Source of the DNA: an uncultured Anaerobutyricum sp.
Lineage (GTDB): Bacteria; Bacillota; Clostridia; Lachnospirales; Lachnospiraceae
Assembly (NCBI GenBank): GCA_934317185.1
Contig: CAKREJ010000003.1
Span: 1-48,592, forward strand
DNA: 48,592 nucleotides
Direction: 5' to 3'
The translations under genes and the position numbers were made by a program. This document shows, one piece after another, positions 18,217 to 27,144 of the stretch (its first letter is position 1; each line of letters starts with the position of its first letter). The notes below the pieces were generated by a model. The model was not told where the DNA came from and did no database searches. It saw only the letters and a program-made list of their open reading frames with translations.

Positions 18217-18744
18217 GTGATATATTTTACAATTGCAGCATCAATAATTGCGGCAGATGCAATATTGAAGGAGTATTTTAAAAGCACTTTTCGGGGAAAG
18301 CATCGAAAAGCAAACAAGAAGGATACAAATAGATGTGTAAACAAAGAGGATGGTTTACTGCAAAAGAAAAGCGGCAGGATAAAACAATGGAAGAGAATGT
18401 TACGTCCGGAAATAGAGATTCTGGAAAACAGGGGAGCCGCCAGCGGTATTCTGTCTTCACATCCTAAAGTAATCAAAGGAATATCTGCAGGAATGTTATG
18501 TTTTTGTGTTCTGGCTTTAGGAAGAGAAAGACAACGGGGGAAGGTCACGGCTGCGGGAATTGGTTATGCATTGCTTTTAGGTGGCGGACTCAGTAATTTT
18601 ATTGATAGAGTAAGGAAAGGCTCTGTGACAGATTATATTCGTTTCCCGAAAGTTCCGGTAAAAAAGATTAGCGAATTAGTATTTAATCTCAGCGATTTTG
18701 GGATTTTTGCTGGAGTATTTTGTTTGTTGTTCCGAAAAAAGTAG
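18217..18744 (+). CDS. Divergent signal peptidase II (LspA)-like protein
   Basis: Protein of 175 residues with the LspA motif order. The asparagine box is NRGAASGIL (N71), the third is GGGLSNFIDRVRKGSVTDYIRF with D139, and the last is FNLSDFGIFAG with D160. D139 and D160 match the aspartyl protease dyad of lipoprotein signal peptidase. It differs from normal LspA by a strongly basic insert of about 45 residues (roughly 23-68) between the first helix and the NRGAA motif, and by SNFIDR and NLSD in place of GNLIDR and N(L/V)AD. It may therefore be a paralogue with altered substrates. Start is GTG 18217, 8 bp after AGGAGG. Confidence 0.75.
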   Translation: MIYFTIAASIIAADAILKEYFKSTFRGKHRKANKKDTNRCVNKEDGLLQKKSGRIKQWKRMLRPEIEILENRGAASGILSSHPKVIKGISAGMLCFCVLALGRERQRGKVTAAGIGYALLLGGGLSNFIDRVRKGSVTDYIRFPKVPVKKISELVFNLSDFGIFAGVFCLLFRKK

Positions 18745-19142
18745 GAAATAACGACAGATAATAATGATAGAAAGTAAAAAGTGTCCGACAATAATAAACA
18801 GTTTCAGAAAATAAAAAAATAAAAAGAAAAATAAAAATGTGGCGATAAATTGTGCATAATAAACAAATAAAAATACATAAATTTACAATAAATAAAATTT
18901 CACAAAATGATGGTGTATAACCAGAGATAGTTATCCACGAAGAAAAAAACTGAAAAATGTAGAAAAACAGACTTATCCACCGAGTTATCCACAATATCCA
19001 CAGTGGAAAAACAAAAGAAAAAATTGGAAAATACAAGTCAATATAAAACATCTGTTTTGTGTGATTTTTTTAAATAATACATTGCCAGAATACAGAATTG
19101 TTGGTATAATAATTGTAATATAAGAAAAAGGAGTGTGATCGT
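18745..19142. other. AT-rich gap with DnaA-box cluster
   Basis: This 398-bp gap has no gene. Its first 160 bp are extremely AT-rich, with many A-runs. From 18851 to 19002 it holds six matches to the DnaA box TTATNCACA: TTATGCACA on the minus strand (18851-18859, perfect), TTATACACC on the minus strand (18912-18920), TTATCCACG (18931-18939), TTATCCACC (18973-18981), TTATCCACA (18985-18993, perfect) and ATATCCACA (18994-19002). The last three are packed within 30 bp. The hpf promoter follows at 19082-19110. No dnaA, dnaN or rpmH gene is near, and flanking genes do not diverge as they do at an origin. Confidence 0.7.
19082..19110 (+). promoter_or_regulatory. Sigma-A promoter of hpf
   Basis: TTGCCA (19082-19087), a 17-bp gap and a perfect TATAAT (19105-19110). 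The start would be near 19117, about 26 nt before the hpf ATG. The last DnaA-box match ends 80 bp upstream. Confidence 0.75.
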
Positions 19143-19670
19143 ATGCGTTACATTATTTACGGCAAGAATCTGGAGGTTTCCGAGGGATTAAAGCAGGCTG
19201 TACACGATAAGTTCAGCAAGCTGGAGAAGTTTTTCACTCCAGAGACAGAAGTTCAGGTCACATTAAGCGTGCAGAAGGATAACCAGACAGTAGAGGCTAC
19301 AATTCCTATGAAGGGAACAATTTTAAGAGTAGAGCCTACAAGCACAGACATGTATGTTTCTATTGATATGGCAGTAGATTTACTGGAACGTATGATTCGC
19401 AAGTATAAAACAAAGATTTCCAAGTACGGTAAAGGCGAGTTGAAGTTTAATGACGAGTTCATGGAAGAAGATGTGGACAACCATGAGACAGTAACTATCA
19501 CAAAGAGTAAAAAGTTTGCGATCAAGCCGATGGATGTTGAGGAAGCCTGTGTACAGATGGAGCTGTTAGGACATAGTTTCTTTGTATTCCGTAATGCAGA
19601 GACTTTCGAAGTGAATGTAGTTTATAAGAGAAAAGACAAAACATATGGTCTGATTGAACCAGAATTCTAA
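19143..19670 (+). CDS. hpf: Ribosome hibernation promoting factor, long form
   Basis: Long HPF of 175 residues that joins 70S ribosomes into inactive 100S dimers in stationary phase. The N-terminal domain (1-100, starting MRYIIYGKNLEVSEGLKQ) is the ribosome-binding RaiA/HPF fold. A linker follows, then the C-terminal dimerisation domain from about 118 (FAIKPMDVEEACVQMELLGH to the end, YGLIEPEF). Length and the two-domain plan match Firmicutes HPF. The ribosome site AAGGAG is strong, the promoter is its own, and a strong terminator separates it from secA, as is common for this gene pair. Confidence 0.95.
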   Translation: MRYIIYGKNLEVSEGLKQAVHDKFSKLEKFFTPETEVQVTLSVQKDNQTVEATIPMKGTILRVEPTSTDMYVSIDMAVDLLERMIRKYKTKISKYGKGELKFNDEFMEEDVDNHETVTITKSKKFAIKPMDVEEACVQMELLGHSFFVFRNAETFEVNVVYKRKDKTYGLIEPEF

Positions 19671-19700
19671 ACATACATCAATTTATTAGAAACAAAGGAA

Positions 19701-19731
19701 GAAGGCAGATAGTTATCTGCCTTCCCTTTTT
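19701..19731 (+). terminator. Intrinsic terminator after hpf
   Basis: GAAGGCAGATA (19701-19711) pairs perfectly with TATCTGCCTTC (19714-19724) with a very tight loop, followed by CCTTTTT. Strong hairpin with T-run. Confidence 0.88.
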
Positions 19732-19824
19732 CTGTATATTAAGGGGATTAAAGCTTGAAAAGAGCTTCTATCAATGTTACAATATAATCCGTATGTTTAG
19801 AATTAGTAGAAGATTACTGTCTTT

Positions 19825-19846
19825 AGAAGATGCAACCTCATCTTCT
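19825..19846 (+). promoter_or_regulatory. Perfect 8-bp hairpin in the secA leader
   Basis: AGAAGATG (19825-19832) and CATCTTCT (19839-19846) form a perfect stem with a 6-nt loop. A Shine-Dalgarno-like AAGGAGGGG follows at 19849, well ahead of the real secA site AGGAGG at 19893-19898. Between them lies an eight-codon frame (ATG 19875 to TAA 19901) whose stop overlaps the secA ribosome site. A candidate -10 TATAAT is at 19783-19788. Confidence 0.5.
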
Positions 19847-19903
19847 GTAAGGAGGGGCATATACAATCAGCTACATGATCTACGATGGAAATAGGAGGTA
19901 AAG

Positions 19904-22540
19904 ATGAGTTTAGTTGATAAACTTTTTGGCAATAAAAGTGAAAAAGAAATCAAGAGAATTGAAAAATATGTAGATGCGATCGAAGCTCTTGATGAGAAGA
20001 TGCAGGCATTAAGTGATGAAGAACTTCGTGCAAAGACACAGGAATTTAAAGACCGCCTGGCAGCAGGGGAAACACTTGATGATATTTTAGTTGAAGCATT
20101 TGCTGTTGTAAGAGAAGCGGCAGATCGTACGATTCATCTGAAGCATTATCGTGTACAGCTTATGGGCGGAATCATTTTACATCAGGGACGTATCGCAGAG
20201 ATGAAGACTGGTGAAGGTAAGACATTAGTTTCTACACTCCCTGCGTATTTGAATGCTCTTGAGGGTAAAGGTGTGCATATCGTTACGGTTAATGATTATC
20301 TGGCTAAGCGTGATGCGAACTGGATGGGAAAGGTTCATCAGTTCTTAGGCTTAAGTGTCGGTGTTATTTTAAACAGCTATGATAACGCAGAGCGTCAGGC
20401 AGCATATAACTGTGATATTACTTATATTACGAATAATGAATTAGGTTTCGATTACCTTCGTGACAACATGGTTATTTATAAGAAGGATCTTGTACAAAGA
20501 GAATTGAATTATGCCATTGTCGATGAGGTCGATTCCGTATTGATCGATGAGGCAAGAACTCCTCTTATTATTTCAGGACAAAGCGGTAAGTCCACAGATC
20601 TTTATAAGGCATGTGATGTACTTGCCAGACAGATGCAGCGTGGTACTTCTGACGGTGAACTTTCCAAGATTGATGCCATTATGGGTATTGATATCGAAGA
20701 AGATGGAGATTTCCTTGTTAATGAGAAGGATAAGCAGGTTATGCTTACAACCGAAGGTGTTAAGAAGGTAGAACAGTTCTTCCATATTAAGAACCTTGCA
20801 GATGCCGAGAACCTTGAGATTCAGCATAATATTATTCTTGCTCTTCGTGCACATAACCTTATGTTCCGTGACAGAGATTATGTAGTAAAAGATAACGAAG
20901 TTCTTATCGTTGATGAGTTTACCGGACGTATTATGCCAGGTCGTCGTTATTCTGATGGTCTTCATCAGGCGATTGAGGCGAAGGAGCATGTAAAGGTCAA
21001 TAGAGAGTCTAAGACTCTTGCAACGATCACATTCCAGAACTTCTTTAATAAGTATACAAAGAAAGCCGGTATGACCGGTACTGCTATGACAGAAGACAAA
21101 GAGTTCATGGATATTTACGGAATGGATGTAGTAGAGATTCCTACAAATAAGCCGATGATCCGTATTGACCATGAAGATGCCATTTATATGACAAAGAAAG
21201 AAAAGTTAAATGCAGTTATTAACGATATCGTAGAATCTCATAAGAAGGGACAGCCGGTCTTAGTTGGTACGATCAATATTGATACATCAGAAGAAGTAAG
21301 CGAGTTATTAAGTAAAAGAGGAATTAAGCATAACGTACTGAATGCGAAGTTCCATGAATTAGAGGCAGAGATTATTTCACATGCAGGTGAAAAGGGAGCC
21401 GTAACAATTGCGACAAACATGGCTGGCCGTGGTACCGATATCAAGCTTGAAGATGGTGTTGCAGAACTTGGCGGTTTAAAGATTATTGGTACAGAAAGAC
21501 ATGAGAGTAGACGTATTGATAACCAGTTACGTGGTCGTGCCGGTCGTCAGGGTGATCCAGGTGAATCTAAGTTCTACTTATCCCTTGAAGATGACCTGAT
21601 GCGTCTGTTTGGTTCCGAGAGAATGATGGGTGTCTATAAGGCATTAAAGATTCCGGAAGGTGAAGAGATTCAGCATAAGACAATTACAAAGCAGATTGAA
21701 AAAGCACAGAAGAAGATCGAGAATAACAACTTTGGTATTCGTCGTAACCTGCTCGATTATGACCAGGTAAACAATGATCAAAGAGAGGTTATCTATGCAG
21801 AAAGACGTCGTGTATTAAACGGTGAGAGTATGCGTGATGTTGTCTATAAGATGATCAAAGATGTTGTTGCTGACGATGTAAATATGATCGCCGGAGAACA
21901 GCCATTAAAAGAGCTGAATCTTGTAGAACTGAATGAATCATTAAGAAGAAAGATTCCATTAGAGCCGATCACTCTTACAGACGAAGAAAAAGAGAAAAAC
22001 GATAAAGAAGCATTCATTTCCCGTCTTCAGGATGAGGCGATGAAGGTTTACCATAAGAAAGAAAAAGACTTCAACGAATTTGCCAAGGTTAATGTACCGG
22101 AAGAAGGTGTAGAACTTGGTGAAGAAGATGCAGCAATCTTTAATGACGGTATTCGTGAAGTAGAACGAGTTATCCTCCTTAAAGTTATTGACAGTAAGTG
22201 GATGAATCACATTGATGATATGGATCAGCTTCGTGAAAGTATTGGACTTCAGTCCTATGCACAGAAGGATCCGGTTGTTCAGTATAAGTTCCTCGGATAT
22301 GAGATGTTTGAGGAGATGACAAAGAATATTCGTCATGATACAGTCGGTGCTTTAATGCATGTTCAGATTGAGCAGAAGGTTGAGAGAAAGCAGGTTGCAA
22401 GAGCAACAGGTACAAACAAGGATGAGCTTGTTGAAAGAGGACCTTACCGCAGAAAAGAAGCGAAGGTTGGACGTAATGCACCTTGTCCTTGCGGAAGCGG
22501 AAAGAAATACAAAAACTGCTGTGGCAGATTTGCAAATTAA
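19904..22540 (+). CDS. secA: Preprotein translocase ATPase SecA
   Basis: Motor ATPase of the Sec secretion pathway, 878 residues, working at the inner face of the membrane with SecYEG. Walker A is in MKTGEGKTL (GEGKT at 103-107). The DEAD-like box is [20 protein letters not shown], the second nucleotide domain carries [12 protein letters not shown] and [13 protein letters not shown], and the C-terminus has the SEC-C zinc motif [13 protein letters not shown] that binds SecB or ribosomes. The translation start is fixed by AGGAGG 5 bp upstream of ATG 19904. It precedes prfB, a common gene order in Firmicutes. Confidence 0.97.
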   Translation: MSLVDKLFGNKSEKEIKRIEKYVDAIEALDEKMQALSDEELRAKTQEFKDRLAAGETLDDILVEAFAVVREAADRTIHLKHYRVQLMGGIILHQGRIAEMKTGEGKTLVSTLPAYLNALEGKGVHIVTVNDYLAKRDANWMGKVHQFLGLSVGVILNSYDNAERQAAYNCDITYITNNELGFDYLRDNMVIYKKDLVQRELNYAIVDEVDSVLIDEARTPLIISGQSGKSTDLYKACDVLARQMQRGTSDGELSKIDAIMGIDIEEDGDFLVNEKDKQVMLTTEGVKKVEQFFHIKNLADAENLEIQHNIILALRAHNLMFRDRDYVVKDNEVLIVDEFTGRIMPGRRYSDGLHQAIEAKEHVKVNRESKTLATITFQNFFNKYTKKAGMTGTAMTEDKEFMDIYGMDVVEIPTNKPMIRIDHEDAIYMTKKEKLNAVINDIVESHKKGQPVLVGTINIDTSEEVSELLSKRGIKHNVLNAKFHELEAEIISHAGEKGAVTIATNMAGRGTDIKLEDGVAELGGLKIIGTERHESRRIDNQLRGRAGRQGDPGESKFYLSLEDDLMRLFGSERMMGVYKALKIPEGEEIQHKTITKQIEKAQKKIENNNFGIRRNLLDYDQVNNDQREVIYAERRRVLNGESMRDVVYKMIKDVVADDVNMIAGEQPLKELNLVELNESLRRKIPLEPITLTDEEKEKNDKEAFISRLQDEAMKVYHKKEKDFNEFAKVNVPEEGVELGEEDAAIFNDGIREVERVILLKVIDSKWMNHIDDMDQLRESIGLQSYAQKDPVVQYKFLGYEMFEEMTKNIRHDTVGALMHVQIEQKVERKQVARATGTNKDELVERGPYRRKEAKVGRNAPCPCGSGKKYKNCCGRFAN

Positions 22541-22649
22541 GGCAGGAAGAGTTTCGCACAGTGAATATTTTGCAGCAGATGTCAGGAAACGCACCTGTGA
22601 ATAAATAGGCACTGTGCCTTTTATTATCATAATAGAAAGGGTTTTGTAA

Positions 22650-23765
22650 TTGGTTGAATTAGAACAATATAAATTTACGGTAAATCAATATAAAGAACCG
22701 ATGAAGGAACTTGGTCTTTCCTTGTCACTTTCTCACAAGCACGAACAGATTAAAGAATTAGAAAGTGAAATGCGTGAGGAAGGCTTTTGGAATGATCCGG
22801 ATAAAGCACAGGAAGTAACAAAGAGGCTGAAAAATCTCAAAGATACCGTATCGGCATATCATGCATTGGAAATGACACTTGATGATGTTTCTACAATGAT
22901 CGAACTTGGGAATGAAGAGAATGATGCCAGTGTGATTCCGGATATTGAAGAATTGCTCGGTGAGTTTGAAATAGAATTTGATAATCTGAAGATTCAGACA
23001 TTATTATCCGGTGAATACGATAAAAATAATGCAATTGTAACACTTCATGCCGGTGCGGGAGGAACAGAGTCCTGTGACTGGGCAGGTATGCTTTATCGTA
23101 TGTACAGCAAATGGGCCGATAGTCATGGATTTAAGACAGAAGTGCTAGATTATCTTGATGGAGATGAGGCAGGAATTAAGTCCATTACATTTGAAGTTAA
23201 TGGAGAGAATGCTTATGGGTATCTTAAGTCAGAAAAAGGGGTACACCGTCTGGTAAGAATTTCTCCGTTTAATGCGGCAGGAAAGAGGCAGACTTCCTTT
23301 GCATCCTGTGATGTCATGCCGGATATTGAAGAGGATTTATCTGTAGAAATTGCAGACGAAGATATCCGTATTGATACCTATCGTTCCAGTGGAGCAGGTG
23401 GACAGCATATCAATAAAACAGATTCCGCCATCCGTATCACACATATTCCAACAGGTGTTGTCGTACAGTGTCAAAATGAGCGTTCCCAGCACAAGAATAA
23501 GGATAAAGCAATGCAGATGTTAAAGGCAAAGCTGTATCTGATTAAAGAACAGGAAAACAGGGAAAAATTATCAGATATCCGTGGAGAAATATCAGATAAC
23601 GGCTGGGGAAATCAGATTCGTTCTTATGTCATGCAGCCATATACAATGGTCAAAGACCACAGAACCGGGGAAGAGACCGGTAATGTACAGAGTGTGATGG
23701 ATGGTAATCTGGATGCGTTTATGAATGCATATCTTCGATGGATTACAGCACCACAGAAGAAGTAG
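22650..23765 (+). CDS. prfB: Peptide chain release factor 2, no programmed frameshift
   Basis: Release factor 2, which frees the peptide at UGA and UAA stops. It is 371 residues, read in a single frame. The stop-recognition tripeptide SPF is present in VRISPFNAAGKRQTSF, and the catalytic GGQ is in SSGAGGQHINKTDSAI. The start is a TTG at 22650, with GAAAGGG about 9 bp upstream. Many bacteria place an in-frame UGA after about codon 25 (CTTTGAC) so that RF2 controls its own synthesis by a +1 shift; that site is absent here and the frame runs straight through ELGLSLSLSHK. It follows secA by 109 bp. Confidence 0.95.
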   Translation: MVELEQYKFTVNQYKEPMKELGLSLSLSHKHEQIKELESEMREEGFWNDPDKAQEVTKRLKNLKDTVSAYHALEMTLDDVSTMIELGNEENDASVIPDIEELLGEFEIEFDNLKIQTLLSGEYDKNNAIVTLHAGAGGTESCDWAGMLYRMYSKWADSHGFKTEVLDYLDGDEAGIKSITFEVNGENAYGYLKSEKGVHRLVRISPFNAAGKRQTSFASCDVMPDIEEDLSVEIADEDIRIDTYRSSGAGGQHINKTDSAIRITHIPTGVVVQCQNERSQHKNKDKAMQMLKAKLYLIKEQENREKLSDIRGEISDNGWGNQIRSYVMQPYTMVKDHRTGEETGNVQSVMDGNLDAFMNAYLRWITAPQKK

Positions 23766-23834
23766 AGCTTACAGAAGCTTGAGTAAAAATGAATGTGCAA
23801 AATGAAAACTACAACATAAGGAGCAGACAGACTG

Positions 23835-25985
23835 ATGGATATTATAAAGAAACTGGCACAGGAGCTTGCGGTTAAAGAAGAACAGGCAAAAGCAGCGGTA
23901 CAGCTTATTGATGAAGGGAATACGATCCCTTTTATTGCCAGATACCGTAAGGAGATGACAGGAGCACTCAATGATGAGACTCTTCGTAATTTACATGAAC
24001 GTCTTCTTTATCTTCGTAATTTAGAAGATAAGAAAAAGCAGGTTATTAATGCGATCACAGAACAGGGCAAGCTGACCGATGACTTAAAGAAAAAGATTTT
24101 GTCAGCGGAGACCCTCGTAGCAGTGGATGATTTATATCGTCCATATCGCCCGAAGAAGCAGACAAGAGCGACAAAGGCAAAGGAAAAAGGCTTAGAACCT
24201 CTTGCGAATATTCTTCTTTTACAGAAAACATCTAGAAGTATGGAAGAAGAAGCACAGAGCTTTGTCAATGAAGCAAAAGGTGTCGCTAATGTAAAAGAGG
24301 CGATTGCCGGAGCAAAAGATATTATTGCTGAAATGATCGCAGATAAAGCAGATTACAGAAAAAGTATCCGTAATTGTACGATGAAACAGGGCAGGCTTGT
24401 TGTAAAGGCAAAAGATGAGAAGGCAGAGTCTGTATATGAGATGTACTATGACTTTAGTGAACCACTTTCTAAAATTACAGGTTACCGTGTGCTTGCGATT
24501 AACCGTGGCGAAAAGGAAAAGTTTCTTACTGTTAAAGTAGAAGCACCGGATGCACAGATTGTTAATGCATTAAATAAAACAATGGTACAGGATAATCCAA
24601 ATACAAAGGCTTTGCTGGAAGAAGCAGTGCTTGATGCATATAATCGTCTGATCGCACCATCAATCGAAAGAGATATTCGAAGTGAGATGACGGAAAAGGC
24701 ACAGGAAGGTGCAATAACTGTTTTCGGAAAGAATTTAAAACAGCTTCTCATGCAGCCGCCGATGGAAGGAAGAACCGTTCTTGGATGGGATCCGGCTTTC
24801 CGTACAGGCTGTAAGCTTGCAGTCGTAGATCCTACCGGTAAAGTATTAGATACGGTTGTTGTTTATCCGACAGCACCGCAGTGTAAAATAGAACAGGCAA
24901 AGAAAACTGTACATGAGATGATCAAGAAGTATCATGTTTCAGTTATCAGTGTGGGGAATGGTACTGCCTGCCGTGAATCGGAGCAGGTAATCACAGAACT
25001 TATTAAAGAGATTCCGGAAAAAGTAGCTTATGTTATCGTCAATGAAGCAGGGGCCTCCGTATATTCCGCAAGCAAGCTTGCAACAGAAGAGTTTCCGGAA
25101 TTTGATGTCGGACAAAGAAGTGCAGCGTCTATTGCCAGAAGATTACAAGATCCGCTTGCAGAGCTTGTAAAGATTGAACCAAAGGCAATCGGTGTTGGTC
25201 AGTATCAGCATGATATGAATCAGAAAAGGTTAGAAGAAGCATTAAATGGTGTTGTTGAAGATTGTGTAAATAAAGTAGGTGTTGATCTAAATACCGCTTC
25301 TGTACCATTACTTTCTTATGTTTCCGGAATCAGTAAAGCAGTAGCAAAGAATATCGTTGCTTTCCGTGAAGAAAACGGAAGATTCCACACTAGAAAGGAA
25401 CTTTTAAAGGTGCCAAAACTTGGACCGAAAGCATTTTTACAGTGTGCCGGATTTTTACGAATTCCAGGGGGTGAGGAACCGCTTGATAATACAAGTGTAC
25501 ATCCGGAATCTTATGAGGCAGCGGCAAAGTTGTTGAAGGATTTAGGGTATACATCAGAAAGTATCCGTAATGGCGGCCTTAGTGCTATCTCATCCCAGAT
25601 TAAAAATGAGAAAGCAACGGCAGAAGGTCTTGGTATTGGAGAAATGACTCTTCATGATATTGTAGAGGAATTAGAAAAGCCGGGAAGAGATCCAAGAAGT
25701 GAGATGCCAAAGCCGGTATTAAGGACAGATGTTCTTGAAATGAAAGATTTAAAAGAAGGCATGGTATTAAAAGGAACGGTGCGTAATGTTATCGACTTTG
25801 GAGCCTTTGTAGATATTGGAGTGCATCAGGACGGCCTGGTACACATTTCTCAGATGACAGAACGTTACATCAAGCATCCGCTTGAAGTAGTCAGTGTAGG
25901 AGATATTGTAGATGTACAGGTTATGAGTGTGGATTTAAACAAAAAGAGAATCCAGCTTACAATGAAGATAGACCACAGCAAGTAA
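23835..25985 (+). CDS. tex: Tex family RNA-binding protein
   Basis: Tex/YhgF-type RNA-binding accessory protein of 716 residues. The N-terminal helix region begins KLAQELAVKEEQAKAAVQLIDEGNTIPFIARYRKE, a hallmark of the family. Next are the YqgF-like RNase H fold (GWDPAFRTGCKLAVVD; NGTACRESEQ), a helix-hairpin-helix part (SGISKAVAKNIVAFREENG) and a C-terminal S1 RNA-binding domain (about 643-712, LKEGMVLKGTVRNVIDFGAFVDIG). The exact role varies between species; it is linked to transcription and stress. AAGGAG precedes the ATG. A hairpin spans its stop codon. Confidence 0.95.
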   Translation: MDIIKKLAQELAVKEEQAKAAVQLIDEGNTIPFIARYRKEMTGALNDETLRNLHERLLYLRNLEDKKKQVINAITEQGKLTDDLKKKILSAETLVAVDDLYRPYRPKKQTRATKAKEKGLEPLANILLLQKTSRSMEEEAQSFVNEAKGVANVKEAIAGAKDIIAEMIADKADYRKSIRNCTMKQGRLVVKAKDEKAESVYEMYYDFSEPLSKITGYRVLAINRGEKEKFLTVKVEAPDAQIVNALNKTMVQDNPNTKALLEEAVLDAYNRLIAPSIERDIRSEMTEKAQEGAITVFGKNLKQLLMQPPMEGRTVLGWDPAFRTGCKLAVVDPTGKVLDTVVVYPTAPQCKIEQAKKTVHEMIKKYHVSVISVGNGTACRESEQVITELIKEIPEKVAYVIVNEAGASVYSASKLATEEFPEFDVGQRSAASIARRLQDPLAELVKIEPKAIGVGQYQHDMNQKRLEEALNGVVEDCVNKVGVDLNTASVPLLSYVSGISKAVAKNIVAFREENGRFHTRKELLKVPKLGPKAFLQCAGFLRIPGGEEPLDNTSVHPESYEAAAKLLKDLGYTSESIRNGGLSAISSQIKNEKATAEGLGIGEMTLHDIVEELEKPGRDPRSEMPKPVLRTDVLEMKDLKEGMVLKGTVRNVIDFGAFVDIGVHQDGLVHISQMTERYIKHPLEVVSVGDIVDVQVMSVDLNKKRIQLTMKIDHSK

Positions 25986-25995
25986 GACTGTGGTC
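25971..25995 (+). other. Stem-loop across the tex stop codon
   Basis: GACCACAG (25971-25978) and CTGTGGTC (25988-25995) form a perfect 8-bp stem with a 9-nt loop that contains the tex TAA. No T-run follows, so it is probably not a terminator. It may be an RNA processing or stability element between tex and the next gene. Confidence 0.5.
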
Positions 25996-26014
25996 ATAAC
26001 AGGAGGAGTAAAGC

Positions 26015-26710
26015 GTGAAAAGTTTTGAAGAAATAAGCAGGATGAATCTTGCGGATCTTGACAGACCGGATACGATTTCGGAAGAAACAGAATCACTGCA
26101 CAAGGAAGCTGACGGCGTTGATGGAGAGACTGGAGACACAAAGAACGCAGAAGAAGCTGCTGATAGTTTAAAAGAAAGTGTATCAGAGGGCGAGCCGGCA
26201 GGAGAGGAATTGGCTAAGAAAGAAATGATGGAGCCACAGGGACAGCATTTTTTTGTCAATGCAAAAATTAGCCAGCAGGAACTAAATGCTTTTCTTTTTG
26301 GACATACGTATCGTCAGCCGTTAATGATCCTTGTTACGGTATTAGCTATCGCATGGCCGTTAGCCGTTTTAATAAAGAAACAGGGAAATATTGCAATGCC
26401 ACTGATCTGTTCGTTATTTATCCTGATCTGGATTCCGTTTACAACATATCTTCGTGCAAAGAATGCGAAAAAACTGAATCCGATCTATAATGAAGAGTTC
26501 CACTATATGTTTGATGAATGGGGATTGCATCTTGAATTAGGAGATGATGCGATTGATGTAGAATGGAAGAAAGTAACGAAGTTAATTTTCTATAAGTCAG
26601 TTGCAGTTATTTATACCGGAAAGAACAATGCGTTTTTAATTCCAAGTGCGGCAATGGGAACGCAGAGAGAAGAAATCATGAGATTCATAGGTGAAATGAA
26701 AAAGAGGTAA
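26015..26710 (+). CDS. YcxB-like membrane protein
   Basis: Protein of 231 residues. Residues 1-75 are acidic and low in complexity (Glu/Asp/Ser/Ala-rich), which is an unusual front for this family. Two membrane helices follow at about 105-145 (LMILVTVLAIAWPLAVLI and MPLICSLFILIWIPFTTYL). The C-terminal part fits the YcxB-like domain: FHYMFDEWGLHLELGDDAIDVEWKKVTKLI, then the closing AFLIPSAAMG. The function of YcxB is unknown. Start GTG 26015 is preceded by AGGAGGAG. The gene ends 2 bp before tsaE, so it probably starts the tsaE operon. Confidence 0.78.
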   Translation: MKSFEEISRMNLADLDRPDTISEETESLHKEADGVDGETGDTKNAEEAADSLKESVSEGEPAGEELAKKEMMEPQGQHFFVNAKISQQELNAFLFGHTYRQPLMILVTVLAIAWPLAVLIKKQGNIAMPLICSLFILIWIPFTTYLRAKNAKKLNPIYNEEFHYMFDEWGLHLELGDDAIDVEWKKVTKLIFYKSVAVIYTGKNNAFLIPSAAMGTQREEIMRFIGEMKKR

Positions 26711-26712
26711 AG

Positions 26713-27144
26713 ATGAGAATAGAAAGTAACAGTGCAGAAGAAACATTTGCACTGGGAAAGCAATGCGGACAAAAGGCAGCAGCAGGACAAGTATACTGCC
26801 TTTATGGAGATTTAGGAGTCGGAAAAACTGTATTTACACAGGGATTTGCGGCAGGACTTGGAATAAGCGGTCCTGTCAGCAGTCCGACTTTTACTATTTT
26901 ACAGGTATATGATGAGGGAAGAATTCCTTTTTATCATTTTGATGTATATCGCATTAGTGACCCGGAAGAAATGTATGAAATCGGTTTTGAAGAATATATC
27001 GAAGGAGATGGAGTCTGTTTTATTGAGTGGGCCAATTTGATAGAAGAACTGCTTCCGACACAATATACAGAAATTCACATCGATAAGGACTTATCGAAGG
27101 GATTTGATTATCGTCTCATAACCTTTAAGGAGGTGCAAAGATAA
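26713..27144 (+). CDS. tsaE: tRNA t6A synthesis ATPase TsaE
   Basis: Small P-loop ATPase (YjeE) of 143 residues, one of the subunits of the TsaBDE machine that puts threonylcarbamoyl on A37 of tRNAs reading ANN codons. Walker A is GDLGVGKT at 32-39, followed by the family segment SSPTFTILQVYDEG and the FIEWANL motif. It is the first of the t6A genes here and abuts tsaB directly, with no gap between stop and start. Confidence 0.95.
   Translation: MRIESNSAEETFALGKQCGQKAAAGQVYCLYGDLGVGKTVFTQGFAAGLGISGPVSSPTFTILQVYDEGRIPFYHFDVYRISDPEEMYEIGFEEYIEGDGVCFIEWANLIEELLPTQYTEIHIDKDLSKGFDYRLITFKEVQR

Noticed and set aside
18745..19142. This gap as the chromosomal oriC
   Set aside because: No dnaA, dnaN, rpmH, gyrase or parAB genes near, and gene direction does not switch here. 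Kept only as a DnaA-box cluster of unknown role.
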